Assembly: GCA_025355115.1 (NCBI GenBank)
Contig: JANXLO010000389.1
Location: 1-15,165 of the forward strand
DNA: 15,165 nucleotides
DNA from: Chthonomonadaceae bacterium
GTDB lineage: Bacteria > Armatimonadota > Chthonomonadetes > Chthonomonadales > Chthonomonadaceae
Direction: 5' to 3'
The translations under genes were made by a program, and so were the position numbers. Of the stretch, positions 1 through 7,639 are shown piece after piece. The stretch's first letter is position 1, and every line of letters begins with the position of its first letter. The notes under the pieces are model-generated. The model was given only the letters and a program-made list of their open reading frames with translations, did no database searches and was not told the origin of the DNA.

Positions 1-1550
1 GCCAGCAGCGCAGGCATCAGGCGAGCGCTCGCCGGCACCGTCTCTGAGGCGGGAACGGCAGTGGAGGAGGCGGGAAGCAGAGCGGCGCTGAGGGCAAGCC
101 CCATCATCAGCGCGAGCGCGCATTTCGTACCCCACAGAATGAGAAGGAGAGAGGGTGCGGCGAGTACGAGCGCGCCCACAAGGCAGAGCCGTGCGATCCG
201 AGAGACGGCCGGGGTGTCGGTTCCAAATGGACGCAGCAGAAACCCGGTGAGCAGGGAGGGAAGCAACGCGCCGAGAAGCAGGCCGAAGGCGGCGTACTGG
301 TCGGTCAAATTGACGCCTCGCAGCTCGCTTTCGAAGCGGGAGTAGAAGACCCGATAGAGCAGCAGTGCCGCCCCCATCAGCCCGAAGCGAAGCAGATTGA
401 CGGCTGCGGCAGGGAGCTCGACGTCAGTTTCAGTACTCTGCGTCTCCTGAGCGAACACAACGGCGAGGCTGACCGCGAGCCACGCCCCGATCAGCATGAT
501 GCCGACGCCAAGTCCAGCGAGCATCTGAAAAGCGACCATGGTGCCGGAGATTATCAGGAGGGCTGCGACGCCGTTGCACTGCCAGTCTATGGCAACAGCG
601 TTCGAGGGCGTCTCACGCTCAAGTCGCCGTGCGGAGACAGTCACCCACCAGGCTGCCGCACCGCCGAACACGCCGAGCAGCATCACCTCAAATATGTGAA
701 GCGAGAGAGTGGCGTTCGTTGAGACAACACGGGCTGAGATGAGCTTGCCGAGGATCAGCAACACGACGGAGCCCAGCAGCAGTCGCCATATTCGTAGAGC
801 CGCGTTTCTGGCGATAATATCGGGCAGAAGCGCAGCGCCGCCTCGAGCCAGACCCCCCATTCCAGGCAGGAGCCCGAAAACCGAAGCGAGGATTGTGCCG
901 AGCACTCCGCTTAACAGAAGGGCGAGGGGCACACCCGCTGCGAAAACCATTCCGAGCACACTCCAGGAGACGGCCGATGTCGCAGTCAAATCCATCGTAC
1001 CGCGCATCTCACCCAGTGCCGCCACCGAGCAGACCAGCACGGCAAACCCAGTTCCGCATATGAGCGGGAGCTGGGCTCGGTCGCTATCTGCCTTGCTATG
1101 GTGCAGGCCGAGCAGAAGGAGGAAAGTGACGCAGAACCAGCCGATGGCTACGCCCATGAGTGTGTCGAGCAGAGAGGCGCGAATCATCAGCAACGGCACA
1201 ACCGATGCCACTAGTCCCAAGCCGCAAGGCCCGGCGACGGTCGCTCCGATGCGCCTCCGACCCTCTTCGCTTCCGGAAAGCAGAGGCACACACGCCGCGA
1301 GCAGCGCGCAGACGCCGCCGAGCAAAAATCCCTTGCCCAGTCCCTGCCCCTCCGCGAAGAGCGGCCCTTTTGAAGGCAACGTCGCCGCAAACACAAGCAA
1401 CGGCAGCAGAATCGCCGTGAACAGATAGGCGTGAGGCAATCCCACCTTGACGGTTGTGCCCCCCGCTCGATGCCTCATAACCGACGCCATTCCGGACAGC
1501 CAACTCACCAGCCCAATGCCGAAAACGCTCCAAAGCAGACTGCGTTCCAT
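1..1550 (-). CDS. Large polytopic membrane protein, function unknown (C-terminus beyond window)
   Basis: The minus strand is open for 516 codons from an ATG at 1550 to the window edge, with no stop. The ATG is preceded by GGGAGAGG about five bases away, a good ribosome binding site. The translation is dominated by long runs of Leu, Ala, Val, Gly and Ile. I count roughly 14 to 15 candidate membrane segments, for example near residues 40-57, 74-92, 103-123, 128-148, 162-180, 195-226, 254-272, 287-305, 326-367, 418-437 and 450-493, separated by short loops with Arg, Lys and Glu. A transporter, polymer ligase or respiratory-complex-like membrane subunit would all fit, but I recognise no family motif. 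The plus-strand frames through this region lack this hydrophobic pattern and look like shadows. The call as a real gene is secure; the function is not known. Confidence 0.8.
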   Translation of the reverse strand, partial: MERSLLWSVFGIGLVSWLSGMASVMRHRAGGTTVKVGLPHAYLFTAILLPLLVFAATLPSKGPLFAEGQGLGKGFLLGGVCALLAACVPLLSGSEEGRRRIGATVAGPCGLGLVASVVPLLMIRASLLDTLMGVAIGWFCVTFLLLLGLHHSKADSDRAQLPLICGTGFAVLVCSVAALGEMRGTMDLTATSAVSWSVLGMVFAAGVPLALLLSGVLGTILASVFGLLPGMGGLARGGAALLPDIIARNAALRIWRLLLGSVVLLILGKLISARVVSTNATLSLHIFEVMLLGVFGGAAAWWVTVSARRLERETPSNAVAIDWQCNGVAALLIISGTMVAFQMLAGLGVGIMLIGAWLAVSLAVVFAQETQSTETDVELPAAAVNLLRFGLMGAALLLYRVFYSRFESELRGVNLTDQYAAFGLLLGALLPSLLTGFLLRPFGTDTPAVSRIARLCLVGALVLAAPSLLLILWGTKCALALMMGLALSAALLPASSTAVPASETVPASARLMPALL

Positions 1551-1682
1551 AGGTGCCTCTCCCGCCGCGCAGGGCGAAAAAATGATGCAGAGTTAAAAAA
1601 TGTGTGGTTTAAGTACTATAGTGGAGTGTTCGCCAGCGTATCGGTCATAACCTTCGCCTGGGGCTGAAGCCGGAATCAAGTT

Positions 1683-1738
1683 CCCCTTCCCTTCAGGTAA
1701 GGGGCGGGGGGGTTAGGCAGCGAGCGAATCGAGCGCTC
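1683..1738. repeat. Hairpin-forming C-rich/G-rich intergenic element, possible dispersed repeat
   Basis: CCCCTT (1683-1688) can pair with AAGGGG (1699-1704), or alternatively CCCTT (1689-1693) with AAGGG (1699-1703) across a 5-nt loop. A G-run at 1706-1712 follows, and an 8-bp palindrome GAGCGCTC lies at 1731-1738. The composition differs from the flanking DNA. Short elements of this style are often multicopy between genes, but only one copy is visible here, so repeat status is inference. Confidence 0.35.
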
Positions 1739-2144
1739 CCCCTCATTTGTAAGGCTTTGGAATTATGGCGGGTGGGGCCGCTCGGACCGGGCAGACGAAA
1801 AGAGCAGAAGGGCACATGAGGCGAACGGAGACGTCGACACTGACAGGGAGCGGCCAAGATAGAACAAAATTGTTGGCTGGGTAGCTGGGTGGCAAGAAGA
1901 AACGACTGGGTCTAAACACGACGCGTAACGTCGACGCATTTGGTTACAAACGGGCCTTTCTCAGTGAGCACAGAGCCTCCGGAGACTGCCGGAATGGGAC
2001 AGGAGTTCACTGTCCAGCCTCGTGCGATCCTGAAATCACGATGCGATGAAGGTGCAACTGTCAGAGCCAGTGAATAAGCAGGTGCATCAAGAGGTTACAA
2101 CTATTAAGACGTAACAATAAGCGGGTTTGGTTACATCTTGTCCT

Positions 2145-2181
2145 GTGAACTATTGCACATTTACGGTGTGAAATAGTTCAC
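2145..2181. repeat. 37-nt near-perfect inverted repeat (candidate operator or hairpin)
   Basis: GTGAACTATT (2145-2154) is exactly complementary to AATAGTTCAC (2172-2181). Inside a single G-A mismatch, CACA (2156-2159) pairs with TGTG (2167-2170) around a 7-nt loop. The element lies about 145 bp upstream of the DUF1549/DUF1553 start. Its length and symmetry suit either a dimeric regulator site or an RNA hairpin in the leader. There is no T-run after it, so a standard intrinsic terminator is unlikely. Confidence 0.6.
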
Positions 2182-2325
2182 TTCATTTAGCACTGTGTGC
2201 GTGATCGGCTATTGTGGGGTAACAGGACGGACGAAACCTGCAACAACGCGCTTCCCGGAGTTGTCTATTAGAATATATAAGCTGAATGAAAATAGATATT
2301 ATGCGCACTGTCAGACGATCAAAAA

Positions 2326-4821
2326 ATGCCCAACCGACGACTATTTCTCATAGCAATATTGCTTGTGCTCGCAGCGCGTGTTGCGCTTGCTGCCCCTCCT
2401 CATCGCCAGACGGGCAGCGTCGCAAAGATCTCCGCAAAGCCAGTGCGTCTGGCGATTGCACCCTCCTCGGTTCAGCTTATCGGGCCGCGGGCAGTGCAGA
2501 GGCTACTTGCAACGGCTTTCTTCTCGGACGGATCTCAGCAGGACGTTACTGATCACGCCACGTTCATAAACACATCTCCAAAATGGGCGACACTCGTGAA
2601 CGGCGAGGTCGCGGCGAAAGCGGACGGCAACGGCTATGTTGCAGCGAAGTGGAGCGGGTTGACAGCGAAGGCGGCGATTAGCGCGACGGGCACACATCAG
2701 GAGATCGTATACTCGTTCGTCAATGACGTCGTTCCGGTGCTCTCCCGACTTGGATGCAGTCAGGGCACGTGTCACGGCGCGGCGCAGGGCAAGGGCGGGT
2801 TTCGCCTCAGTCTGCGCGGCTATGCGCCAGAGATCGACATTGTCTCGATCACGCGGCAGCTAGGCGGGCGACGCATCAGCCGCGAAGCCCCCGCCAGCAG
2901 CCTTTTCCTGAGGAAGCCGCTGTCGGAGGTGCCCCATAGAGGCGGCAAACGCCTCGACAGGAGCTCCCGTGAATACGCGATCCTGCTCGGGTGGCTGAAA
3001 CAGGGAACGCCCGGCCCGACGGGCAAGGAGTCTCCGCTCGCCAAGCTGGAGATACTTCCCGGCGACAGGCAGATGAAGCCGCTCGAAAAGCAGAGGCTGA
3101 TCGTCCGCGCCACATTCGCGGATAAGAGCACCGAGGATGTGACCGCTCGCGCCATCTACGGCAGCAACGACGTGGCCCTGGCGACGGTTGACGCGAGCGG
3201 TCTGGTGACGATGCAGCGAGCCGGTGAGACGGCGGTCACCGCGAAATATATGGACAAGCTTGCCGTCGTGCGGGTTTTGTCGCCGTTCGACCAGAAGGTG
3301 TCGGACGCCTCGTACGCTTCCGCCAACAACTATATCGACCCTCTCGTTAACGCCAAGCTCAAGCAGCTTCACATCGAGCCATCCGGCATCTGCACGGACT
3401 CCGAGTTTCTGCGCCGCGCCTTTCTCGATGCGATCGGCACCCTGCCGACAGCCGACGAGGCAAAGGCGTTTCTTGACGATCATGATTTAAAGAAGCGTGA
3501 CAAACTGGTGGATTCCCTGCTCCAGCGCCCCGAGTACGGCGAAATTTGGGCCTTGAAGTTCGGGGACCTGTTCGTCCTACGGCGTGAGTACATGCAGCGA
3601 AAATACGCCATGATGATGCAGCAGTGGCTTGCGGAGCAGTTCAATGCCAACCGGCCCTGGGACAAGATCGCCACTGACATCCTGACCGCGAAGGGCGACC
3701 TGGAGACGAGCCCAGGCGGCTACTTTTTCGTCAGCCGCGCCCCGCAGAAGCCCGGACAGGGCTACTGGGTTCGGGCGTCGGAGCCGACCGCCGAGATGAC
3801 CGCTCAGGTGTTTCTAGGATCGCGAATTCAGTGCGCGAAGTGCCATAATCACCCCACGGAAAGATATACACAGGACGACTACTATCACTACGCCGCTCTC
3901 TGGCAGCAGCTGGTCGGCAAGGGCGAGAACGACGGCGGCGTGCCCGAAAAGCTTGCCTCCGAGGACAAGAGCGATATCCGGCAGCCGCGCACCAACGATA
4001 TCATGATCCCCCGGCCGCTGGATCGCTCCGACCTTGGCTTCGGCAAGGACGAGGACAGGCGCGTCAAAGCGGCGGCATGGATCGTCGGGCAGGAGGAGTT
4101 CTCCCGCAACATCGTCAATCGCTACTGGGCGCGCTGCTTCGGCATGGGGATCGTCGAGCCGGTCGACGACATCCGCAGCACCAACCCCGCCCGCAACGAG
4201 CCGCTGATGCACGCGCTTTGCGACGACCTGCACAGGCACAATTTCGATCTGAAGTATCTGCTTGGAACGATCATGAAGTCGCGCACTTACCAGCTTTCGC
4301 CCGTGCCGACGCGCACGAACAAAATCGACACGCGGCTCTGCTCGCACTACCCCGCCCGCCGCATCAACGCGGAGGAGCTTCTTGACGCGGTCGCGCAGGT
4401 GACGGGCGTCCCGGACAAATTCAACGGCATGGGCCTGGGCGCGCGGGCTAGCGAACTGGCAGACACGGAGATCCCCTCCCTGATGCTCGACACCTTCGGC
4501 AGGCCGCCCCGCGTGCAGCCGAGCGACTCGGAGCGCAGCTGCAGCCCGGCTATCAGTCAGGCACTGGCGTTCCTAAACAGCGAGTTCATTCAGCAGAAGA
4601 TCAAGTCCTCCGACTGCGTTTTGAAGCCGCTGCTCAAATCCACAAAGCCGGACGCGGAGATACTGGACATTCTCTATCTCTCCTCCCTGTCGCGTCACCC
4701 CTCGCCCGCCGAATCAGCCGCTCTCCTCGCCGCCATCAAGCAGTCCCCCAGCCGCGAGGAGGGCTTTCAGGATGCGCTCTGGGCGCTCCTGAACAGCAAA
4801 GAGTTCCTCTTCAACCACTGA
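2326..4821 (+). CDS. Exported DUF1549/DUF1553 protein with Big2-like regions and cytochrome-like CxxCH motifs
   Basis: The 831-residue product begins with a typical signal peptide: basic residues at 4-5, a hydrophobic core at about 6-19, and likely cleavage near Ala22-Ala23. Two Ig-like, Big2-type stretches follow at about 40-122 and 240-317. A CSQGTCH motif (Cys144, Cys149, His150) recalls the planctomycete PSCyt1 region. DUF1549 covers about 335-545 and contains CAKCHNHP (Cys503, Cys506, His507), a CxxCH pattern that could bind haem or metal. DUF1553 covers about 575-825. This architecture is known from Planctomycetes and related groups, where the biochemical role is unproven. The usual partner gene, a DUF1501 protein immediately downstream, is absent. 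No Shine-Dalgarno sequence precedes the ATG; the signal peptide right after it supports this start. Confidence 0.9.
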   Translation: MPNRRLFLIAILLVLAARVALAAPPHRQTGSVAKISAKPVRLAIAPSSVQLIGPRAVQRLLATAFFSDGSQQDVTDHATFINTSPKWATLVNGEVAAKADGNGYVAAKWSGLTAKAAISATGTHQEIVYSFVNDVVPVLSRLGCSQGTCHGAAQGKGGFRLSLRGYAPEIDIVSITRQLGGRRISREAPASSLFLRKPLSEVPHRGGKRLDRSSREYAILLGWLKQGTPGPTGKESPLAKLEILPGDRQMKPLEKQRLIVRATFADKSTEDVTARAIYGSNDVALATVDASGLVTMQRAGETAVTAKYMDKLAVVRVLSPFDQKVSDASYASANNYIDPLVNAKLKQLHIEPSGICTDSEFLRRAFLDAIGTLPTADEAKAFLDDHDLKKRDKLVDSLLQRPEYGEIWALKFGDLFVLRREYMQRKYAMMMQQWLAEQFNANRPWDKIATDILTAKGDLETSPGGYFFVSRAPQKPGQGYWVRASEPTAEMTAQVFLGSRIQCAKCHNHPTERYTQDDYYHYAALWQQLVGKGENDGGVPEKLASEDKSDIRQPRTNDIMIPRPLDRSDLGFGKDEDRRVKAAAWIVGQEEFSRNIVNRYWARCFGMGIVEPVDDIRSTNPARNEPLMHALCDDLHRHNFDLKYLLGTIMKSRTYQLSPVPTRTNKIDTRLCSHYPARRINAEELLDAVAQVTGVPDKFNGMGLGARASELADTEIPSLMLDTFGRPPRVQPSDSERSCSPAISQALAFLNSEFIQQKIKSSDCVLKPLLKSTKPDAEILDILYLSSLSRHPSPAESAALLAAIKQSPSREEGFQDALWALLNSKEFLFNH

Positions 4822-4886
4822 TTCGAGTCAGGCTTACCCCTGGCATTGCCTGCCAAAAGGGAACAGCTTGCTGGGCCATTCCTTTG

Positions 4887-5735
4887 CTAGGAGAGGTCGT
4901 AGAAGCGGGTGGCGTTGTCGTGGAAGAGCTTTAGGCGGTCTGGTTCGGGCCAGTCGGTGACTATGGTTTGGAGGGCGGAGACCCACTTGCGATAGGTCGA
5001 GGCGAGGGTGCAGACGGGCCAGTCGCTGCCGAACATGATGCGGTCTGGACCGAAGACTTCGGCGCAGTGCTTGACGATTGGGGCCAGGTCGTCGGGCGTC
5101 CAGTGCAGGGGGTCTGCGGACGCGACGATGCCGGATATTTTGCAGACTGTGTTCGGCTGTGCGGCGACTGACGCGATGTCGCGCTGCCATTGGGAGAGAT
5201 CGGGAGATTTGGGATCCGCATTGCCGCAGTGATCAAGAATGAAGCGAGTCTCCGGGCAGAGTCTCGCAAGCTTGGCACCGTCGCGAAGCTCTGTTGAGCG
5301 CATGCAGAGATCGTAGCGCAGGCCGCTTGCCCCCAACAGGCGCACACCACTCACGAAATTCAGCTCCAGACAGTATCCAGCGGCCAGCCCGCCATGCAGC
5401 ACCTGACGCACGCCTTTTAAGAAATGATTTCCTTGAAACGGAGCGAGATAGGAGGCAAAATCCTCCGCTGCCGGGTCACCGCCAATTACCGCGCCTGCCA
5501 TCGGACTTCGCGGATCGGCACACAACCCCAGGACGTACTCAGCCTCCGCCGTCTTCTGGCTTGCCTCGACGTCCACCTCCATGTAGACCGTCTTGACGAC
5601 GTTCAGCCCCTCCGTCTCCCGCCGATAGTCTTCAGGCGTGTGATTCATAGAGAGCGGCCCGCCCCCATCCAGCCAGGGCAGATGAAACTGCTGTAGATCC
5701 CAGAGGTGCTGATGCGTGTCCACTATCGGCAGCAT
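4887..5735 (-). CDS. COG3618 TIM-barrel amidohydrolase (L-fuconolactonase-like)
   Basis: This is an amidohydrolase-2 family enzyme of about 282 residues, probably a cytoplasmic metal-dependent lactonase or hydrolase. From the chosen start it opens with VDTHQHLWD, giving the HxH metal pair at residues 8 and 10. Further family positions are Lys107 in FLKGVRQ, His169 in LDHCGN, and Asp238 in MFGSDWPV. Relatives hydrolyse sugar lactones or 2-pyrone-4,6-dicarboxylate-like substrates; the substrate here cannot be read from sequence. I chose the Met codon at 5735 because GGAG sits nine bases upstream. An in-frame ATG at 5750 lacks a well-placed site. The gene follows the DUF423 gene by about 22 bases, so the two are probably co-transcribed. 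It ends in TAG and converges with the DUF1549/DUF1553 gene. Confidence 0.88.
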   Translation of the reverse strand: MLPIVDTHQHLWDLQQFHLPWLDGGGPLSMNHTPEDYRRETEGLNVVKTVYMEVDVEASQKTAEAEYVLGLCADPRSPMAGAVIGGDPAAEDFASYLAPFQGNHFLKGVRQVLHGGLAAGYCLELNFVSGVRLLGASGLRYDLCMRSTELRDGAKLARLCPETRFILDHCGNADPKSPDLSQWQRDIASVAAQPNTVCKISGIVASADPLHWTPDDLAPIVKHCAEVFGPDRIMFGSDWPVCTLASTYRKWVSALQTIVTDWPEPDRLKLFHDNATRFYDLS

Positions 5736-5757
5736 GTGATTTTGCTCCATGACGACG

Positions 5758-6141
5758 TTATACCCGTTCCTGCTTCTTCAGCGCGGCGGCGGCCAGCAGC
5801 AGCCACCCGACCATGAAGCACAGCCCGCCGAGCGGGGCCGCTGTGCCAAAAGCACGCATTCCCGTCAAGGCAAAGGCGTAGAGACTGCCCGAGAAGCAGA
5901 CGATTCCCGCGAAGAGCAGCCAGCCTGCCGTCCGTATGTTTTTCGAATCCCCGGCCCGCTCCGCGAATAGCCCGATGAGGATCAGGGCCAGAGCGTGGGT
6001 CATCTGGTACTGTACTCCGATCTGATAATCTTCCAGCCGGATCCCCGTGAGCTTGCCTCGCAGCAGATGCGCGCCGAATGCGCCCAACAATACTGATAAA
6101 AATCCCATAAAGCTGCCCAATACGATAAAAATTCGATGCAT
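5758..6141 (-). CDS. DUF423 (YgdD-family) small inner-membrane protein
   Basis: The product has 127 residues, the normal size for DUF423 proteins. Four hydrophobic segments are visible at about 5-25, 45-60, 72-92 and 98-120. Family hallmarks include LGAFGAH near residues 19-25, YQMTHALAL near 45-53, and GTAAPLGG near 99-106. The E. coli relative is YgdD; the molecular function of the family is unknown. GGGAG lies about nine bases before the ATG. It is the first gene of a probable two-gene unit with the amidohydrolase downstream, though no functional link between the two is known to me. Confidence 0.9.
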   Translation of the reverse strand: MHRIFIVLGSFMGFLSVLLGAFGAHLLRGKLTGIRLEDYQIGVQYQMTHALALILIGLFAERAGDSKNIRTAGWLLFAGIVCFSGSLYAFALTGMRAFGTAAPLGGLCFMVGWLLLAAAALKKQERV

Positions 6142-6248
6142 GGTCTCTCGCTCCCGCCATAAACTTAGCGCTGCCGGCTCATTCCACTCTCAACTTTGCG
6201 CAGAGGGAACAGGAATTCCTCTCTCGACTCGCGAACAGTTCTCCCAGA

Positions 6249-6276
6249 ACGGCCCATTGCATTGCTCTGGGGCCGT
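6249..6276. repeat. 7-bp inverted repeat in the divergent spacer
   Basis: ACGGCCC (6249-6255) and GGGCCGT (6270-6276) are exact complements separated by 14 bases. They lie between the divergent DUF423 and isomerase-like genes, about 58 bp before the latter. An operator or a leader hairpin is possible. The spacer (6142-6333) also holds the 10-bp palindrome AGGAATTCCT. I found no clear promoter elements there. Confidence 0.35.
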
Positions 6277-6333
6277 AATCCGATGTGAGGTCGTGGGGGA
6301 ACGCCCTCAATAACGATCAAGGAGCCTTAGCAC

Positions 6334-7131
6334 ATGCGACTCGGAGCCAACTCCGTTCTTTTCGGCGGTCATCCAATGGAAGCCGCCTTCCGGTATCTCA
6401 AAATGGCCGGTTACGATGGCATCGAAATCTCGGCCATCGACGGCATGGGAACCAGCCTCGACCTCAACAACTGGCGCGAAACGGCACCGGAGATCAAGCG
6501 CCTGGCCCTGGAGCACGAACTGGAACTGCTGGCGATGGAGCAGCCTTCTCAAGACAAAGCTCGCATGGAAAGCGCGTTTCAGGCGGCGGCGGAGATCGGC
6601 ATTCCCATCGTCAACTGCGGTCCGGGCGGTAAGTCCGACGATGAAGAGACCTTGCAGCAGTCCATCGAATCGCTCGGCAGCCTGGCGGACATGGCGGCGA
6701 AGTATGGCGTCACTCTCTGCGTGAAAGCCCATGTCGGAGCCAGCATCTACAATACGCCCACGACCTTGCGCGCGATGGCGGCCATCTCATCCCCCGCCTT
6801 CGGAATCGACATGGACCCCTCACACATCTGGCGAGCAGGCGAGAACCCTGTCGAGGCCATCGCCGCAGTGATCTCTCGCGTCAAGCACGTCCATATCCGC
6901 GACTGCAAAGGCCGCCAGCAGAACCCCGGCAAGCCCGAAAACCAGGCCAACGGCCGCGGCGACATCGACCTGCTCGGCTACATCCGCGTCCTGCACGAGC
7001 ACGGCTACACCGGCCCCGTAGACCTCGAAGTGATCGGCGCGAAGGACTACACTCTGGAGCAGTGCTGCATCATCGCCGCCGAAACCCGAGGCCACATGCA
7101 GGCCTGCCTGCAATCCGCAGGAGCACGATAA
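6334..7131 (+). CDS. Sugar phosphate isomerase/epimerase-like TIM-barrel protein (xylose-isomerase-like)
   Basis: The 265-residue product belongs to the AP endonuclease 2 / xylose-isomerase-like TIM-barrel superfamily (COG1082). AAGGAG lies nine bases before the ATG. Recognisable strands include GYDGIE at 26-31, GIDMDPSHIW at 157-166 (Asp159 or Asp161 and His164), VHIRD at 186-190 (His187, Asp190) and DLEVIGA at 230-236 (Glu232). These are probable ligands for a divalent metal. The position often occupied by the first metal-binding Glu reads CVKAHVG, with Lys131 and His133. Such proteins isomerise or epimerise sugars or inositols, but the substrate is not evident. The gene stands alone on the plus strand and converges with the SUF operon. 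Confidence 0.88.
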   Translation: MRLGANSVLFGGHPMEAAFRYLKMAGYDGIEISAIDGMGTSLDLNNWRETAPEIKRLALEHELELLAMEQPSQDKARMESAFQAAAEIGIPIVNCGPGGKSDDEETLQQSIESLGSLADMAAKYGVTLCVKAHVGASIYNTPTTLRAMAAISSPAFGIDMDPSHIWRAGENPVEAIAAVISRVKHVHIRDCKGRQQNPGKPENQANGRGDIDLLGYIRVLHEHGYTGPVDLEVIGAKDYTLEQCCIIAAETRGHMQACLQSAGAR

Positions 7132-7196
7132 GCGGTTAGTTGCAGTTTGTGATGTGACTTGATTGCAAATGTTGTACAGATAGCCCCGTCAAGGCA

Positions 7197-7224
7197 AATG
7201 CCGTCGCGATATCGCGACGGCATT
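7197..7224. terminator. Perfect 28-bp palindrome between convergent genes, probable bidirectional terminator
   Basis: The arm AATGCCGTCGCGAT (7197-7210) is followed without a spacer by its exact complement (7211-7224). It sits in the 121-bp gap where the plus-strand isomerase-like gene and the minus-strand SUF operon end. RNA from either strand would form a stable hairpin. Neither side has a strong T-run, so termination may be weak or factor-assisted. A protein binding site or a multicopy palindromic element is the alternative. Confidence 0.6.
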
Positions 7225-7252
7225 GAGGGCAACGTCAAAATACAATCAGTCG

Positions 7253-7615
7253 CTATTTTGGCGTGAACGAAGTGCCGCAACCGCAGCTGCGCTGCGCGTT
7301 GGGGTTGCTGAATTTCCAGCCGCCTTCGAGCAGGTTTTTCGTCGTGTAGTCGAGTTCCATTCCCTCCAGGAAACGGGCGCTTTTCCTGTCGATAAGAACC
7401 GTCAGGCCGCCAATCTCCAGAATGTGGTCGCGCTCGGTCGGCATCTCCTCGAGACCAAGGGAGTAGGATAGGCCGGAGCATCCTCCGCCTTTCACCCCGA
7501 GGCGCAGGCAGAGGTTGGGGTTGCCCTGCTTCGCCTTTAGAAAGCTGATGCGCACGACGGCGGCGGGCGTCAGGGTCACCACAGGCGCGGCGTTTTCAAT
7601 CAAAGTATCGCTCAT
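7253..7615 (-). CDS. sufA: A-type Fe-S carrier protein (SufA/IscA/ErpA-like)
   Basis: This 120-residue HesB/IscA-family protein carries or delivers Fe-S clusters to apo-proteins. The three ligand cysteines are present: Cys46 in GGGCSGLS and Cys111 and Cys113 in SCGCGTSF, a C-x64-C-x-C spacing normal for the family. The NPNA segment before CGCG resembles ErpA. The start at 7615 has GGAGGAG nine bases upstream. An in-frame ATG at 7633 would add six residues, but its nearest purine-rich site is only three bases away. It is the last gene of the SUF operon, and the 28-bp palindrome follows. Its position argues for SufA, but A-type proteins are hard to separate by sequence alone, so the symbol is provisional. 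Confidence 0.9.
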   Translation of the reverse strand: MSDTLIENAAPVVTLTPAAVVRISFLKAKQGNPNLCLRLGVKGGGCSGLSYSLGLEEMPTERDHILEIGGLTVLIDRKSARFLEGMELDYTTKNLLEGGWKFSNPNAQRSCGCGTSFTPK

Positions 7616-7639
7616 CTTCGTCGTCTCCTCCATCGGCCT

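Larger units (their letters stand above)
1551..2325. other. 775-bp gene-free region rich in inverted repeats
   Basis: No convincing coding frame is present. The region separates two divergent genes, so it should hold both promoters. On the minus strand, TATAGT at 1615-1620 is a possible -10 element for the membrane-protein gene, but no good -35 was found. On the plus side, TATATA at 2274-2279 is a possible -10 element for the gene at 2326, also without a good -35. Repeats seen include a C-rich/G-rich hairpin at 1683-1704, the pair GGCCGCTC (1776-1783) and GAGCGGCC (1848-1855), a small hairpin at 1997-2015 (GGACAG, 7-nt loop, CTGTCC), a large inverted repeat at 2145-2181, and six GTTAC/GTAAC pentamers between 1925 and 2223. 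This could be a multi-site regulatory region or could carry an unrecognised structured RNA. Confidence 0.6.

Noticed and set aside
709..1428. 239-codon plus-strand frame over the membrane-protein gene
   Set aside because: It is rich in Arg, Pro and Ser with no domain, while the opposite strand encodes a clear multi-span membrane protein with a ribosome binding site.
1765..1884. 39-codon plus-strand frame in the long spacer
   Set aside because: It has no ribosome binding site and no distinctive protein features, so it is likely a chance frame.
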